Source: Inquilinus sp. KBS0705
GTDB lineage: Bacteria; Bacteroidota; Bacteroidia; Sphingobacteriales; Sphingobacteriaceae
Length of the DNA stretch: 64,000 bases
NCBI GenBank assembly: GCA_005938025.2
Contig: VCCI02000002.1
Location: 248,001-312,000, forward strand
Direction of reading: 5' to 3'
A program made the position numbers and the translations under genes. Below are positions 35,543-45,969 of the stretch, one piece after another (the stretch's first letter is position 1; each line of letters opens with the position of its first letter). The notes below the pieces were generated by a model. The model saw only the letters and a program-made list of their open reading frames with translations. It made no database searches and was not told where the DNA came from.

Positions 35543-37405
35543 ATGTTTAAGAAATATAATGTAATTGTTGTAGGTGCCGGGCACGCGGGCTGTGAGGCTG
35601 CCGCTGCTGCTGCCAACTTGGGCTCATCTGTTTTGCTGATAACCATGAACATGGGCACCATTGCGCAGATGAGTTGCAATCCTGCTATGGGTGGTGTGGC
35701 AAAAGGACAGATAGTGCGCGAGATTGATGCCCTGGGTGGTTACTCGGGGATTATTACCGACAAAACATCCTTGCAATTTAGAATGCTCAACTTATCAAAA
35801 GGGCCTGCCATGTGGAGCCCAAGGGCACAAAGTGACCGGGCACGCTTTGCCGAAGAGTGGCGAATCGCTTTAGAAAAAACTCCCAATGTCGACTTTTGGC
35901 AGGATACCGTTACCTCGTTATTAGTAAAGGGAAATACAATTGCAGGTGTAAAAACATCAATTGGAATCGAAATAGAAGCCGATGCAGTAGTGCTTACTAA
36001 TGGGACCTTCCTTAACGGCGTCATACATATTGGCGAAAAGAAGTTTGGCGGAGGCCGAACAGGCGAAAAAGCCGCTACCGGCTTAACAGAACAATTAGTA
36101 ACCTTAGGTTTTGAATCGGGCCGGATGAAAACCGGCACCCCTCCCCGTGTAGATGGACGCAGTTTAAACTATTCGGTAATGGAAGAGCAATGGGGCGATG
36201 AAGAACGCGGCCGTTTTTCCTACACAGACGTCCCTTTAGTAGAAAACCAACGTTGCTGCTGGATAACTTATACCAATACCAAAGTACACGAAACACTTAA
36301 AGAAGGCTTTGAAAGATCGCCTATGTTTACTGGCCGCATCAAAGGACTTGGCCCAAGATATTGCCCTTCTATAGAGGATAAAATTAACCGTTTTGCAGAG
36401 CGCGACCGCCACCAAATATTTGTAGAACCAGAGGGATGGAACACCGTTGAAATATATGTTAACGGTTTCTCCACTTCCTTACCTGAGGATGTACAATACA
36501 AAGCGTTAACCCAAATACCGGGTTTTGAACAGGCGAAAATGTTCCGTCCGGGCTATGCGATAGAATATGATTACTTCCCGCCTACCCAGTTGAGTTTAAC
36601 TTTAGAGACTAAATTAATCAGCAATTTATATTTTGCCGGGCAAATAAATGGTACGACCGGTTACGAAGAAGCAGCGTCGCAAGGCTTTGTTGCAGGTATT
36701 AACGCGCATCAAAAAATTAACGATAAACACGAACTTCTGTTAAAACGATCGGAATCATATATCGGCGTTTTGATTGATGACCTGGTAACAAAAGGCACTG
36801 AAGAACCGTACAGAATGTTTACCTCGCGTGCGGAACATCGCTTGTTACTGCGCCAGGATAATGCCGACATTCGCCTGAGCCCGATGGGCCATGAACTGGG
36901 CCTAATAAGCGATGAGCGTTTAGAAAAGGTGAACAAGAAAGTTAAAGAGAGCGATGAGATAGTCTCCTTTACCCGCGCTAAAAGTATAGACCCAAGTGTT
37001 GTAAATAATCTATTGGAAGAGAGCGGCACCAGCCCTATTAACCAAAGCGCTAAATTATTTAATTTGCTAAGCCGACCTCAAATTGGTTTTAAAGAATTAA
37101 GATCGGTAGATGCTTCATTAGCTGATAAATTATCGGGCTATAATAAAGAAACAATTGAGCAGGCCGAAATAAAAATCAAATATGAGAGTTACTTTATAAA
37201 AGAATTGGAAATTGTTGACCGCATGAAAAAAATGGAGGATAGAGAGATCAACCCCGAATTTGATTACCGGCAACTGGTTTCGCTTTCAAAAGAAGCCCGC
37301 GAAAAACTGATGCGGATAAAGCCACGCACTTTAGGCCAGGCATCCAGAATTTCGGGCGTGTCACCATCGGATGTATCGGTTTTAATGGTTCATGTGTCAA
37401 GATAA
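35543..37405 (+). CDS. mnmG: tRNA uridine-5-carboxymethylaminomethyl synthase MnmG
   Basis: A 620-residue FAD enzyme that, with MnmE, modifies U34 of some tRNAs. The N-terminal dinucleotide site is [11 protein letters not shown] (about 10-20), and the C-terminal tRNA-binding part is present, at the normal family length. The TTG at 35516 would add 9 codons, but the ATG at 35543 has a GGAGG ribosome-binding site 4 bases upstream and fits the family start. The parS-like palindrome directly before this site could affect its expression. Confidence 0.96.
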   Translation: MFKKYNVIVVGAGHAGCEAAAAAANLGSSVLLITMNMGTIAQMSCNPAMGGVAKGQIVREIDALGGYSGIITDKTSLQFRMLNLSKGPAMWSPRAQSDRARFAEEWRIALEKTPNVDFWQDTVTSLLVKGNTIAGVKTSIGIEIEADAVVLTNGTFLNGVIHIGEKKFGGGRTGEKAATGLTEQLVTLGFESGRMKTGTPPRVDGRSLNYSVMEEQWGDEERGRFSYTDVPLVENQRCCWITYTNTKVHETLKEGFERSPMFTGRIKGLGPRYCPSIEDKINRFAERDRHQIFVEPEGWNTVEIYVNGFSTSLPEDVQYKALTQIPGFEQAKMFRPGYAIEYDYFPPTQLSLTLETKLISNLYFAGQINGTTGYEEAASQGFVAGINAHQKINDKHELLLKRSESYIGVLIDDLVTKGTEEPYRMFTSRAEHRLLLRQDNADIRLSPMGHELGLISDERLEKVNKKVKESDEIVSFTRAKSIDPSVVNNLLEESGTSPINQSAKLFNLLSRPQIGFKELRSVDASLADKLSGYNKETIEQAEIKIKYESYFIKELEIVDRMKKMEDREINPEFDYRQLVSLSKEAREKLMRIKPRTLGQASRISGVSPSDVSVLMVHVSR

Positions 37406-37520
37406 TGCATAAATATCTGTATATCAGGATATTACAAAATATCGTTTTCAAGGCGTTTTTTCAAAGTTTTAATATCAGTATTCATAAAAAGTTAAAAATC
37501 GTTTATAGGGCATAAAAATA

Positions 37521-39164
37521 ATGTTAAATCGAAAACTGGCTTTTTTTCACAAAATTTCCTTCTTTTTTTTGGTAGCACTTGTAGTAGCGGGCTGCGCAAG
37601 CATGCAAAAACCGCAGGGAGGGCCACGCGACCTTACCCCACCAAAATTATTGTTGGCCACGCCGCAAAACATGACGCGGAATTTTAAATCCAAACAAATT
37701 GTATTGGAGTTTGATGAGTTTTTTAAACTGGCCAACCCCTACCAGGAAATAACCATTAGCCCTGCGCCCGAGAAACCACCGGAGTACCTGACGAAAAAGA
37801 AAAACCTGGTGATAGACCTAAAAGACACCTTGCTGAAAAACACAACTTATGTGATCAACTTTGGTAAAGCCGTTTCGGATGTTAACGAGGGAAATGTTTT
37901 AAAGAACTTTACTTATGTGTTCTCTACCGGCAATCATATCGACTCTTTGAGTATTTCAGGAAATGTAATCAATAGCATTACCCAGGAAAAGGAAAAAGAC
38001 GCCACGGTAATGTTATTTACTTTGAAGGATGATTCGTTACGCTTTGGTAAAAAGAAGCCAATCATTTTTGCTACTACCGATTCGGCAGGGAATTTTTCGC
38101 TTAATAATTTACGGGAAGACACCTATCGCATTTATGCTCTTAAAGAAACAAGCCCCGATAAAATATTTAATAGTGACGGCGATCTTATCGCCTTTCAAAA
38201 GAACCCCATCGTTTTAACAAAAGACACATCCGGTATTAAGTTAAGTCTGTTTAAACAGGTGGCCACAGACTTTAGGGTGGCGGAAAAGAAATTTGACCCT
38301 GATGGCAAATTCAGCATGGTGTTTAACCGGCCATTAATAAAACCATCCGTTAAAATATTATACCCGCCTAATTTGGACAACCAAAAGCTTGTTGAGTTTA
38401 GCAAAACAAAGGATAGCGCCTACGTTTACCTACGCAATATGGATTTTGACTCGTTAAGGGTTGCCGTGCTGGATAATAATAAACCACTTGATACAGTATA
38501 CCAGTTAAAACAGCGTAAAGAGTCGTTTCAGCGCGTTGTTTCCTTTAGTTATAACCTCAATAAGGATAACAAGCTAAAGCCGGGTACCGACCTTATCATA
38601 ACCCCCAGCCTACCGGGCGAAAACTTCGAGCGGTCATTAATTACTTTTACCGAAGATTCTGTTAGCGTTGGCAATTATACGATACAAAAAGATACATCAG
38701 GTATACGTAACTACACTTTAAAATATCGTTGGCGGGCAGGAAGCCGGTATCAGTTGATATTTAATGATGGCGCCTTTACTACTATTTACGGCGATAAAAA
38801 CAAACGGGCAGGCATACCCTTTCAGGCAGATAAACCGGAGAATTACAGCCAGCTAACCTTAAAAGTAGTATTGCCTGATACGGCCAGGCAATATGTAATA
38901 GAACTGCTTGGTGCAGATAAAAATGTACTGCGAACAGATGTTGTCACCAAATCGGGACCTATTGTTTATAGGAACATATTAACGGCCAAATACAAAGTGC
39001 GTGTAATATACGATGCCAATAAAAATGGCCGATGGGATAGCGGTAATGTTAAACTGCGCGAACAGCCCGAAAACATATGGGTATATGATAAAGAAATAAC
39101 GCTACGCCCTAATTGGGAAGCCGAAGAGCCGCTGGAAATACCGAAGGAGCAAACTAATCCTTAA
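37521..39164 (+). CDS. Ig-like domain outer-membrane lipoprotein
   Basis: A 547-residue protein with a lipoprotein signal (lipobox VVAGC, Cys about residue 25) and an N-terminal SbsA-type Ig-like domain (TPPKLLLATPQNMTRNFKS, VLEFDEFF). More beta-domains follow (DATVMLFTLKDDSLRF and FSLNNLREDTYRIYALKE). Such proteins are common in Bacteroidota, with unknown function. It overlaps the convergent gamma carbonic anhydrase gene by 11 bases. Confidence 0.85.
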   Translation: MLNRKLAFFHKISFFFLVALVVAGCASMQKPQGGPRDLTPPKLLLATPQNMTRNFKSKQIVLEFDEFFKLANPYQEITISPAPEKPPEYLTKKKNLVIDLKDTLLKNTTYVINFGKAVSDVNEGNVLKNFTYVFSTGNHIDSLSISGNVINSITQEKEKDATVMLFTLKDDSLRFGKKKPIIFATTDSAGNFSLNNLREDTYRIYALKETSPDKIFNSDGDLIAFQKNPIVLTKDTSGIKLSLFKQVATDFRVAEKKFDPDGKFSMVFNRPLIKPSVKILYPPNLDNQKLVEFSKTKDSAYVYLRNMDFDSLRVAVLDNNKPLDTVYQLKQRKESFQRVVSFSYNLNKDNKLKPGTDLIITPSLPGENFERSLITFTEDSVSVGNYTIQKDTSGIRNYTLKYRWRAGSRYQLIFNDGAFTTIYGDKNKRAGIPFQADKPENYSQLTLKVVLPDTARQYVIELLGADKNVLRTDVVTKSGPIVYRNILTAKYKVRVIYDANKNGRWDSGNVKLREQPENIWVYDKEITLRPNWEAEEPLEIPKEQTNP

Positions 39165-39666
39165 ACCAACCGCTATACATAATATAGTTTTGCGGCAACT
39201 TATTTAATAAAGCCTTTTGCTCATCAGTTATAGGCTTTATTTTTTTGGCAGGAGAGCCGGCATACAAATAACCCGACTCACAGATGGTTCGCTCCAACAC
39301 TACAGATCCCGCCCCTATGATCACATATTCTTCCACCACGGCATCATCCATTACAATAGCACCCATGCCTATTAAAACATTATCCTGCAGCGTGCAGCCA
39401 TGCACAATGGCATTGTGCCCTATAGATACATTGTTGCCAATATTGGTAGGTGCTTTTAAGTAAGTGGCGTGTATGCAGGCGCCGTCCTGGATGTTGGTGT
39501 TATCGCCTATTTTAATGTAATGCACATCGCCGCGTATAACAGCGTTAAACCATACCGAACAATTGTTACCAATTACCACATCGCCGACTATGGTAGCATT
39601 TGGAGCTATAAAACAATCGGTTCCCCATTGGGGCGATTTATCTTTTACGGGCAGTATAACAGGCAT
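39154..39666 (-). CDS. Gamma carbonic anhydrase-family protein
   Basis: A 170-residue left-handed beta-helix of the gamma carbonic anhydrase / PaaY-YrdA group. Hexapeptide repeats run from about residue 10 to 130 (GDVVIGNNCSVW, IGDNTNIQDGACIH, GNNVSIGHNAIVHG). The repeated His residues in these turns are the expected metal ligands. True carbonic anhydrase activity is not certain. Confidence 0.92.
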   Translation of the reverse strand: MPVILPVKDKSPQWGTDCFIAPNATIVGDVVIGNNCSVWFNAVIRGDVHYIKIGDNTNIQDGACIHATYLKAPTNIGNNVSIGHNAIVHGCTLQDNVLIGMGAIVMDDAVVEEYVIIGAGSVVLERTICESGYLYAGSPAKKIKPITDEQKALLNKLPQNYIMYSGWFKD

Positions 39667-39743
39667 AATAGCTGAAAGGTTAAAGCATAAAGCTAAAAGC
39701 TTTTTTATTTATATACTATAAAATATTACTTTAGCATTCATAA

Positions 39744-39816
39744 GCGGGAATAGCTCAGTCGGTAGAGCGTCAGTTTCCCAAACTGAAGGCCGCGGGTTCG
39801 AATCCCGTTTTCCGCT
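39744..39816 (+). tRNA. tRNA-Gly (anticodon CCC)
   Basis: A 73-base cloverleaf: acceptor GCGGGAA/TTTCCGC (39744-39750 with 39809-39815), anticodon stem TCAGT/ACTGA with loop TTCCCAA (anticodon CCC), and T loop TTCGAAT. It reads GGG. CCA is not encoded. Confidence 0.93.
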
Positions 39817-39836
39817 CATTCCATTACCCTTCAAGT

Positions 39837-39940
39837 GTCATTGCGAGGTACGAAGCAATCTCCCGACTGTACAAAACCGCTACTATGGCTCATATGCCCA
39901 GTTCGGAGATTGCTTTGTCGCTATCGCTCCGCGCAATGAC
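39837..39940. repeat. Dispersed imperfect palindrome, copy 2
   Basis: A 104-bp element. Left GTCATTGCGAGG..GAAGCAATCTC and right (complement GTCATTGCGCGG..GCAATCTCCG) pair with a few mismatches. It lies just after tRNA-Gly. Confidence 0.8.
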
Positions 39941-39959
39941 GATATGCTTTAATGCAAAT

Positions 39960-41552
39960 CTAAAACACCGTATCCTCCAAAACCTCCTGATGTTCCGGGT
40001 AATCAGTAGTATAATGCAGTCCCCTGCTTTCGTGGCGTGCAGTTGCAGATTTCACTACCAAGTAACTCACCTGTATTAAATTCCTCAGCTCGCAAAGCTT
40101 AACAGACAACTTGGTTTTTTTGTAAAAATCTTCGGTTTCTTCGTATAACAAACGTAACCTGCGCATAGCCCTTTCTAAACGAAAATCAGAACGGACGATA
40201 CCCACATAGTCATTCATCAGCTTTTGCATTTCGCGGATGTTATGGGTAACTAAAATATCCTCATTTAATAACTGCACACCATGTTCGTTCCAGTCGGGTA
40301 TGTTATCGGGTATTATAAACGCTTCAAAATTGGCTGCGGCATCCTCGTAAATACGATGTGCAAAAACTAATGCTTCTAACAACGAATTTGATGCTAATCT
40401 ATTAGCCCCATGCAAGCCTGTTGATGAACATTCGCCGCAGGCGTATAAGCGCTTTATGGTCGACCGTCCTGAATGATCTACCAACACCCCGCCGCACATA
40501 TAATGGCAGGCCGGTGCTACCGGTATCATGTCGCGTGTCATATCAATACCCATATCCAAACACTTGGCATATATATTAGGAAAATGCGCTAAAATATCTT
40601 TCTTTTTACGGTGACGGATATCAAGGTAAACAAAGTCCTCTCCAGATTTCTTTATTTCAGAGTCAATCGCTCTTGCCACAATATCTCGTGGTGCTAATGA
40701 TTTACGCTCGTCATACTCCTGCATAAATTCTTCGCCGTTAGTGCGCCTTAATATGCCACCAAAACCACGTACGGCCTCGGATATTAAAAAGGAAGGATGT
40801 TCGCCCGGATTATATAAGGCTGTAGGATGAAATTGTATAAATTCCATATTCCTTACCTTACCCTTTGCCCTGTAAACCATCGCCACACCATCGCCGGTAG
40901 CTATAGTTGGGTTTGTAGTAACCGAATAGATGTGCCCAGCTCCACCTGCTGCCATTACCGTAACCTTTGATAATATTTTTTCTACCTGGCTGCTTTCGGT
41001 ATTAAATGCATAAATTCCATAGCAGTTAATATTGTCTGATGATTTATCTACAAATTCGCCTAAATGGTGTTGAGTTATCAGATCTACAGCAAAGTAATGC
41101 GTTAGTATTTCAATATTAGGTTCCCGGTGTATCTCTTCCAGTAACGATCGCTCTATCTCAAAACCAGTAATATCCTTATAATGTAACACCCTAAATTCAG
41201 AGTGGCCCCCCTCTTTCGCCAGGTCGTAAATACCCTCGTTGGTCATGTCAAAGTTGGTACCGTAGCCAATAATTTCATTTATTCGCTCCGGCCCTTCTTT
41301 CACTACGGCTTCCACAACTTCTCTATCGCATAGGCCATCACCAGCAATTAAGGTGTCATTTATATGTTTTTCAAAAGAATCTTCTTTTTTATCAACAACT
41401 ACCGCAACACCACCCTGGGCATATTTAGTGTTGCTTTCATCTTCGTTGGCTTTTGTAACTATCAGTACCTTACCATGCTTAGCGGCTTTTAGTGCGAAAC
41501 TTAAACCTGCAATGCCTGATCCTACCACAAGGAAATCAACAGTTTTGGTCAT
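39960..41552 (-). CDS. nadB: L-aspartate oxidase
   Basis: A 530-residue FAD enzyme that oxidises L-aspartate to iminoaspartate, the first step of de novo NAD synthesis. The dinucleotide motif LVVGSGIAGLSFALKA is at the start, GAGHIYSVTTNP and SGxxSTxxHGANRLASNSLL (here CGECSSTGLHGANRLASNS) are typical, and the length is normal. It is transcribed away from nadA, which makes the next intermediate. nadC is not in the window. Confidence 0.95.
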   Translation of the reverse strand: MTKTVDFLVVGSGIAGLSFALKAAKHGKVLIVTKANEDESNTKYAQGGVAVVVDKKEDSFEKHINDTLIAGDGLCDREVVEAVVKEGPERINEIIGYGTNFDMTNEGIYDLAKEGGHSEFRVLHYKDITGFEIERSLLEEIHREPNIEILTHYFAVDLITQHHLGEFVDKSSDNINCYGIYAFNTESSQVEKILSKVTVMAAGGAGHIYSVTTNPTIATGDGVAMVYRAKGKVRNMEFIQFHPTALYNPGEHPSFLISEAVRGFGGILRRTNGEEFMQEYDERKSLAPRDIVARAIDSEIKKSGEDFVYLDIRHRKKKDILAHFPNIYAKCLDMGIDMTRDMIPVAPACHYMCGGVLVDHSGRSTIKRLYACGECSSTGLHGANRLASNSLLEALVFAHRIYEDAAANFEAFIIPDNIPDWNEHGVQLLNEDILVTHNIREMQKLMNDYVGIVRSDFRLERAMRRLRLLYEETEDFYKKTKLSVKLCELRNLIQVSYLVVKSATARHESRGLHYTTDYPEHQEVLEDTVF

Positions 41553-41959
41553 TTTTTGTATATGTATTGTGTAAAATTAGGCTTTATGTTAATAAGCGGT
41601 ATAAAACATGTTAAATTTGTGTAAGTAAAAAGCTAACAAATAAACATGACGTTAGTAAGTCGGAAATTTACAGAATTAACAATTACTTTTGAGCGATTTG
41701 TAAGACGATTTAACAAGGTAACTAACATTTTATACAGTGTGTATTTATTCACAAATAAGTATTTAAATTAAAACTTGTTTGTCACACTAATCTTATAATC
41801 AGTAAAATAAAAAATAAAAAGCTGTTTAAAAATGTTAGTAAAAATGTAAAAACAACTTTTTAAGTAAATCGTATCACAACTTTTAAACACTACTAACACC
41901 TTAATAACAATAGTTTTATTTTATATATAAAAAGAAGTTATTATTAATTGATTTGTTGA
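41553..41959. other. AT-rich divergent control region of nadB/nadA
   Basis: A 407-base gap with no gene, rich in A and T. It must hold the promoters of nadB (minus) and nadA (plus). TTATTCACA at 41745-41753 fits a loose DnaA box. I see no long palindrome or recognised regulator site. Confidence 0.6.
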
Positions 41960-42952
41960 ATGGATATCTTCGAAGAAATAAAAGTGAAAGGTTTTGCCGA
42001 CGAATACATCGATCCGTCGCTCGACCTTTTCGCCGAAATAGAAAACCTGAAAAAAGCTAAAAATGCCGTTATACTTGCCCACTATTACCAGGAAGGGGAT
42101 ATACAGGATATTGCCGATTATATTGGCGATAGCCTGGGCCTATCTCAGCAGGCAGCTAAAACAGATGCGGATATTATTGTTTTTGCCGGGGTACATTTTA
42201 TGGCCGAAACAGCTAAGATATTATCGCCAAATAAAAAGGTTTTACTACCGGATTTAAAGGCAGGTTGCTCATTAGCTGATAGTTGCCCGCCACATTTATT
42301 TAAAAAGTTTAAAGAGAATTACCCCGACCATTTGGTAATTACCTATGTAAACTGCACGGCCGAACTAAAAGCTTTAAGCGATATTGTTTGCACCAGCAGC
42401 AACGCGGTGCAAATAGTAGAAAGCTTACCAAAAGACCAAAAGATAATATTTGGACCGGATAGAAACTTAGGGGCGTGGGTAGCTAAAAAAACAGGCCGGG
42501 ATTTAGTTTTATGGAATGGCGCTTGTATGGTACACGAAATTTTTAGCCGTGAAAAAATTACCAAATTAAAAGAACGCTATCCAAATGCTAAAATACTGGC
42601 ACACCCCGAGTGTGAGGAAGTTATATTACAACTGGCCGATTACATAGGATCGACCACAGGGATATTAAAATATGCTACTAACAGCCCCGAAAAGGAGTTT
42701 ATAGTAGCAACAGAAGCAGGTATTATTCACCAGATGGAAAAGGATAACCCCGATAAGGTGTTTATACCGGCGCCACCAAACAATACTTGTGCATGTAACG
42801 ATTGCCCGCACATGAAACGTAATACACTGGAAAAACTATACCTGTGTTTAAAAAATGAAATGCCCGAAATACAAGTGCCTATGCACATTATTGAAAAGGC
42901 TGTGAAACCGATAGAAAGAATGCTGGAAATATCGGCAAGCTTAGGCTTATGA
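41960..42952 (+). CDS. nadA: Quinolinate synthase A
   Basis: A 330-residue [4Fe-4S] enzyme that condenses iminoaspartate with dihydroxyacetone phosphate to quinolinate. The three cysteine regions ([32 protein letters not shown] and [13 protein letters not shown]) supply the cluster ligands, and [19 protein letters not shown] is typical. It is divergent from nadB. Confidence 0.95.
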   Translation: MDIFEEIKVKGFADEYIDPSLDLFAEIENLKKAKNAVILAHYYQEGDIQDIADYIGDSLGLSQQAAKTDADIIVFAGVHFMAETAKILSPNKKVLLPDLKAGCSLADSCPPHLFKKFKENYPDHLVITYVNCTAELKALSDIVCTSSNAVQIVESLPKDQKIIFGPDRNLGAWVAKKTGRDLVLWNGACMVHEIFSREKITKLKERYPNAKILAHPECEEVILQLADYIGSTTGILKYATNSPEKEFIVATEAGIIHQMEKDNPDKVFIPAPPNNTCACNDCPHMKRNTLEKLYLCLKNEMPEIQVPMHIIEKAVKPIERMLEISASLGL

Positions 42953-42973
42953 TATGATTTTACCGATTTTAGA

Positions 42974-43042
42974 ATGATTACACTGATTAAAATGGGTGTA
43001 ATTTCCAATAATCGGTGTAGTCCCAATAATCAGTGTAATCAT
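42974..43042. repeat. 16-bp inverted repeat between nadA and thiL
   Basis: Perfect 16-base arms (42974-42989 and 43027-43042), containing the core GATTACACTGATTA and its complement, with a degenerate third copy (ATCGGTGTA, 43011-43019) between them. The gap is 37 bases. Confidence 0.7.
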
Positions 43043-43049
43043 AATAATT

Positions 43050-44090
43050 ATGTTCGAGAACGAAGAGAAAACCAATATTGAAAATTTAGGTGAGTTTGGT
43101 TTAATAGACCATTTAACTAAAAATATAAAACTTGTACAAAAAAGCAGTATAAAAGGTGTGGGCGATGATGCCGCAGTATTAGATTTTGAAGGTAAAAGGA
43201 TGTTGGTATCTACCGATATGCTGTTAGAAGGTATACACTTCGATCTGGCTTATACACCGCTAAAACACTTGGGTTATAAAGCTATACAGGTAAATCTTAG
43301 CGATATATATGCCATGAATGGTACTGCTACGCAAGTAACGGTATCTATTGGCATGAGTAGCAAATTCCCATTAGAGGCTATTGAAGAATTATACGAAGGT
43401 ATTTACCTGGCTTGCGGCAATTATAATGTGGATATAGTTGGCGGGGATACATCTGCATCAAAGCAAGGTTTGGTAATAAGTGTAACCTCAATCGGTTATG
43501 CTGACGAAAAGGATATTGTTTACCGTAATACTGCTGAAGAGGGTGATTTGATATGTGTATCCGGTGATTTGGGTGGTGCTTATACCGGTTTACAATTATT
43601 AGAACGTGAAAAACTGGTTTACTTAGAAAACCCTAATATACAACCTGACCTGGAGGGGAAAGATTATATAGTAGAACGACAATTAAAGCCCGAAGCACGA
43701 AAGGATATTGTTGATCTGCTAAAAGAATTGAATATTAAGCCAACAGCCATGATAGATGTATCTGACGGTTTGGCATCAGAGATATTACACATTTGCAAGC
43801 AAAGTAATAAAGGCTGTAAGTTATACGAGGAAAAGATACCCATCGATCCAATGACCTACGAAACAGCCCGTGAATTTAACCTTGACCCAACAGTTTGCGC
43901 CCTAAGCGGCGGCGAAGATTATGAATTGCTATTTACAGTAAAACAAGCTGATTACGATAAGATAAAATTTAAATTGGATTTTACCATCATCGGCTATATT
44001 ACCGAGCCAAATGAGGGCTGTAGTTTGATAACAAAATCCGGCAACCTGCACGAGTTAAAAGCGCAGGGATGGAACGCGTTTAAGGCGTAG
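43050..44090 (+). CDS. thiL: Thiamine-monophosphate kinase
   Basis: A 346-residue kinase that makes thiamine pyrophosphate from thiamine phosphate. GVGDDAAVLDFEGKRMLVST and DMLLEGIHFDLAYTPLKHLG are the ATP and metal-binding parts, and SGGEDYELLFTV follows. No thi-box riboswitch is visible in the short upstream region. Confidence 0.95.
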   Translation: MFENEEKTNIENLGEFGLIDHLTKNIKLVQKSSIKGVGDDAAVLDFEGKRMLVSTDMLLEGIHFDLAYTPLKHLGYKAIQVNLSDIYAMNGTATQVTVSIGMSSKFPLEAIEELYEGIYLACGNYNVDIVGGDTSASKQGLVISVTSIGYADEKDIVYRNTAEEGDLICVSGDLGGAYTGLQLLEREKLVYLENPNIQPDLEGKDYIVERQLKPEARKDIVDLLKELNIKPTAMIDVSDGLASEILHICKQSNKGCKLYEEKIPIDPMTYETAREFNLDPTVCALSGGEDYELLFTVKQADYDKIKFKLDFTIIGYITEPNEGCSLITKSGNLHELKAQGWNAFKA

Positions 44091-44101
44091 TAGTGCCCAT
44101 T

Positions 44102-44194
44102 TGTCATTGCGAGGAGCGATAGCGACAAAGCAATCTCTACACAGGACAAGTGGAATTGCAAAGTCGAGAGATTGCTTCGTACCTCGCAATGACA
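44102..44194. repeat. Dispersed imperfect palindrome, copy 3
   Basis: A 93-bp element between the convergent thiL and rmuC genes. Ends TGTCATTGCGAGG and (complement) TGTCATTGCGAGG are identical, with inner CAAAGCAATCTCT/AGAGATTGCTTCG. It may also act as a terminator. Confidence 0.82.
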
Positions 44195-44200
44195 GCTTCA

Positions 44201-45577
44201 TTAATTTGCTTCTTCCTCCCCAATATATTTCTGGTCTATCTGCTTATTAGCCTTAGCTCCTAACTTTTTTATCTTCTCAGCAGTTACGGTTAAATTGCCG
44301 CGGCCATCGGTTAGCTTATTCAATGCCTTATCGTAACTATCCTGGCTTTGTTTAATGTTTTTACCTATAGCTTCTATATCCCCAACAAAGCCAACAAATT
44401 TGTCATACATCTCGCCGCTGAGGCGGGCAATTTCCAATACATTACGGTTCTGCCTTTCCTGTTTCCATATACTGGCAATGGTGCGCAGGGTGGCTAATAA
44501 AGTGCTCGGACTAACAATAACCACCCGCTTATCCCAGGCATCGCTAAAAAGGTCGGCGTCCAATTGTACGGCAAAGCTGAAGGAGGATTCTATAGGCACA
44601 AAAAGCAGCACAAAATCGGGCGAGTTTACCTGGTAAAGGTCGTGATAGTTTTTAGATGATAGACCATGCACATGCCCGCGGATAGATTCGACATGTGCTT
44701 TTGAGAATAATTTGCGCTCTTCTTCGGTTTCACAATTAACTAAACGTTCGTAGGCTATTAACGAGACCTTAGAATCGATTATTAAATGTTTATCATCCGG
44801 AAGGTCGATTATTACATCCGGCTGCAGCCTACCCCCATCCTGTGCGTTAAGACTTGCCTGTATACGGTACTCCCGGTCGCGTATCAAGCCAGATCGTTCT
44901 AAAACCTTTTCCAGTATTACCTCACCCCAGTTACCCTGCTTTTTATTATCGCCCTTTAAAGCCTTGGTCAAATTATTGGCTTCGGTACTGATGAGTTTAT
45001 TAAGATCCATCAATTGGGTTATTACACCTTTAAGCGTATTGCGCTCGGCGGCTTCCATGTTGTAAACCTTATCTACCTTATCCTCAAAATTCTTAATATT
45101 CTCTTTCAGCGGGTTAAGTATAGCATCAATGCTCAGCTTATTTACATCACTAAACTCCTTTGATTTTTCTTTTAATAATTTTTCGGCAACATTCTCAAAT
45201 TCCCGTTGAAAATGCAGTCGGGTATGTTCTATCTCCTCTTTTTGCTCGGTCAGTTTTTCCTGCTGGGCCGTGAAGAAGGAACGCGAAGATTCTAAAGACC
45301 GATTAGCCTCGGACAGTTGGGTACGCACATCCAGAAGTTCATCTATCAAACGCGACTGCTCATCTTTTAAATGGGTAGTGATATTTTCTTTCTCGCGTTG
45401 TAATCCTAATGCATTTTGTTCGGCCTTGGCCAAGGCAATTTTTAAAGCCTCGTTTTCCGATCTTAAAAGATTATCATCAAATGCCGGGCTGTTAGTTTTA
45501 TTAGTGGTTTTAAGCACCACAAAAAAAATCAAAAGCAATACAGCTACACCCGCAATAATTAAAAAAGCCTCATTCAT
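44201..45577 (-). CDS. rmuC: DNA recombination protein RmuC
   Basis: A 458-residue protein with an N-terminal membrane helix (about 3-22), a long coiled coil (about 40-150), and the nuclease-like RmuC domain (GNWGEVILEKVLERSGL, PDVIIDLPDDKHLIIDSKVS). It limits DNA inversions at short repeats. The next gene on either side is unrelated. Confidence 0.93.
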   Translation of the reverse strand: MNEAFLIIAGVAVLLLIFFVVLKTTNKTNSPAFDDNLLRSENEALKIALAKAEQNALGLQREKENITTHLKDEQSRLIDELLDVRTQLSEANRSLESSRSFFTAQQEKLTEQKEEIEHTRLHFQREFENVAEKLLKEKSKEFSDVNKLSIDAILNPLKENIKNFEDKVDKVYNMEAAERNTLKGVITQLMDLNKLISTEANNLTKALKGDNKKQGNWGEVILEKVLERSGLIRDREYRIQASLNAQDGGRLQPDVIIDLPDDKHLIIDSKVSLIAYERLVNCETEEERKLFSKAHVESIRGHVHGLSSKNYHDLYQVNSPDFVLLFVPIESSFSFAVQLDADLFSDAWDKRVVIVSPSTLLATLRTIASIWKQERQNRNVLEIARLSGEMYDKFVGFVGDIEAIGKNIKQSQDSYDKALNKLTDGRGNLTVTAEKIKKLGAKANKQIDQKYIGEEEAN

Positions 45578-45648
45578 GTTTTGATAAAAATATTAGCAAA
45601 ACGAATGTAGGTATTTTAGTATTAAAATAAAATAATTAGCAAAAGCTA

Positions 45649-45891
45649 TTATTGCTTAGGGGCTGCTGTAGTATCCTTTACAGGATTGGTAGTACCAACG
45701 CCATTGCTGCTGGTATCTTTTCCGCCGGTTTCGGTAGGCGAAACAGGTAGTTTATTGGTATCGGCCGGGCCGGAGTTTCCCACGTGTGTTTGGCCCGAGT
45801 CAGGTTTATCGCCACCGGTTTTTTTGGTACCGTTGCAGGCCGCGCAGGTTATGACTATTAAGGTGAACAGGTAAACAAATAGCTTTTTCAT
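45649..45891 (-). CDS. Small low-complexity lipoprotein
   Basis: An 80-residue protein from the ATG at 45889-45891, with a lipoprotein signal (lipobox near ITCAAC) and a tail rich in Thr, Lys, Gly, Asp and Pro. No domain is visible. A longer frame starts at 45927 but has no signal at its first residues. Confidence 0.6.
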   Translation of the reverse strand: MKKLFVYLFTLIVITCAACNGTKKTGGDKPDSGQTHVGNSGPADTNKLPVSPTETGGKDTSSNGVGTTNPVKDTTAAPKQ

Positions 45892-45969
45892 AAGTTTAAT
45901 GTTATTGATGGTATACATTAAATACAATCAGCATATTTGCATGTTTTAAAAATTACATTATAAACCGTT

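Noticed and set aside
41553-41959. Replication origin
   Set aside because: A single loose DnaA box and high AT content are not enough; kept only as a weak finding.
43045-43050. Thiamine riboswitch upstream of thiL
   Set aside because: No thi-box pattern is present; only the 16-bp inverted repeat lies in this gap.
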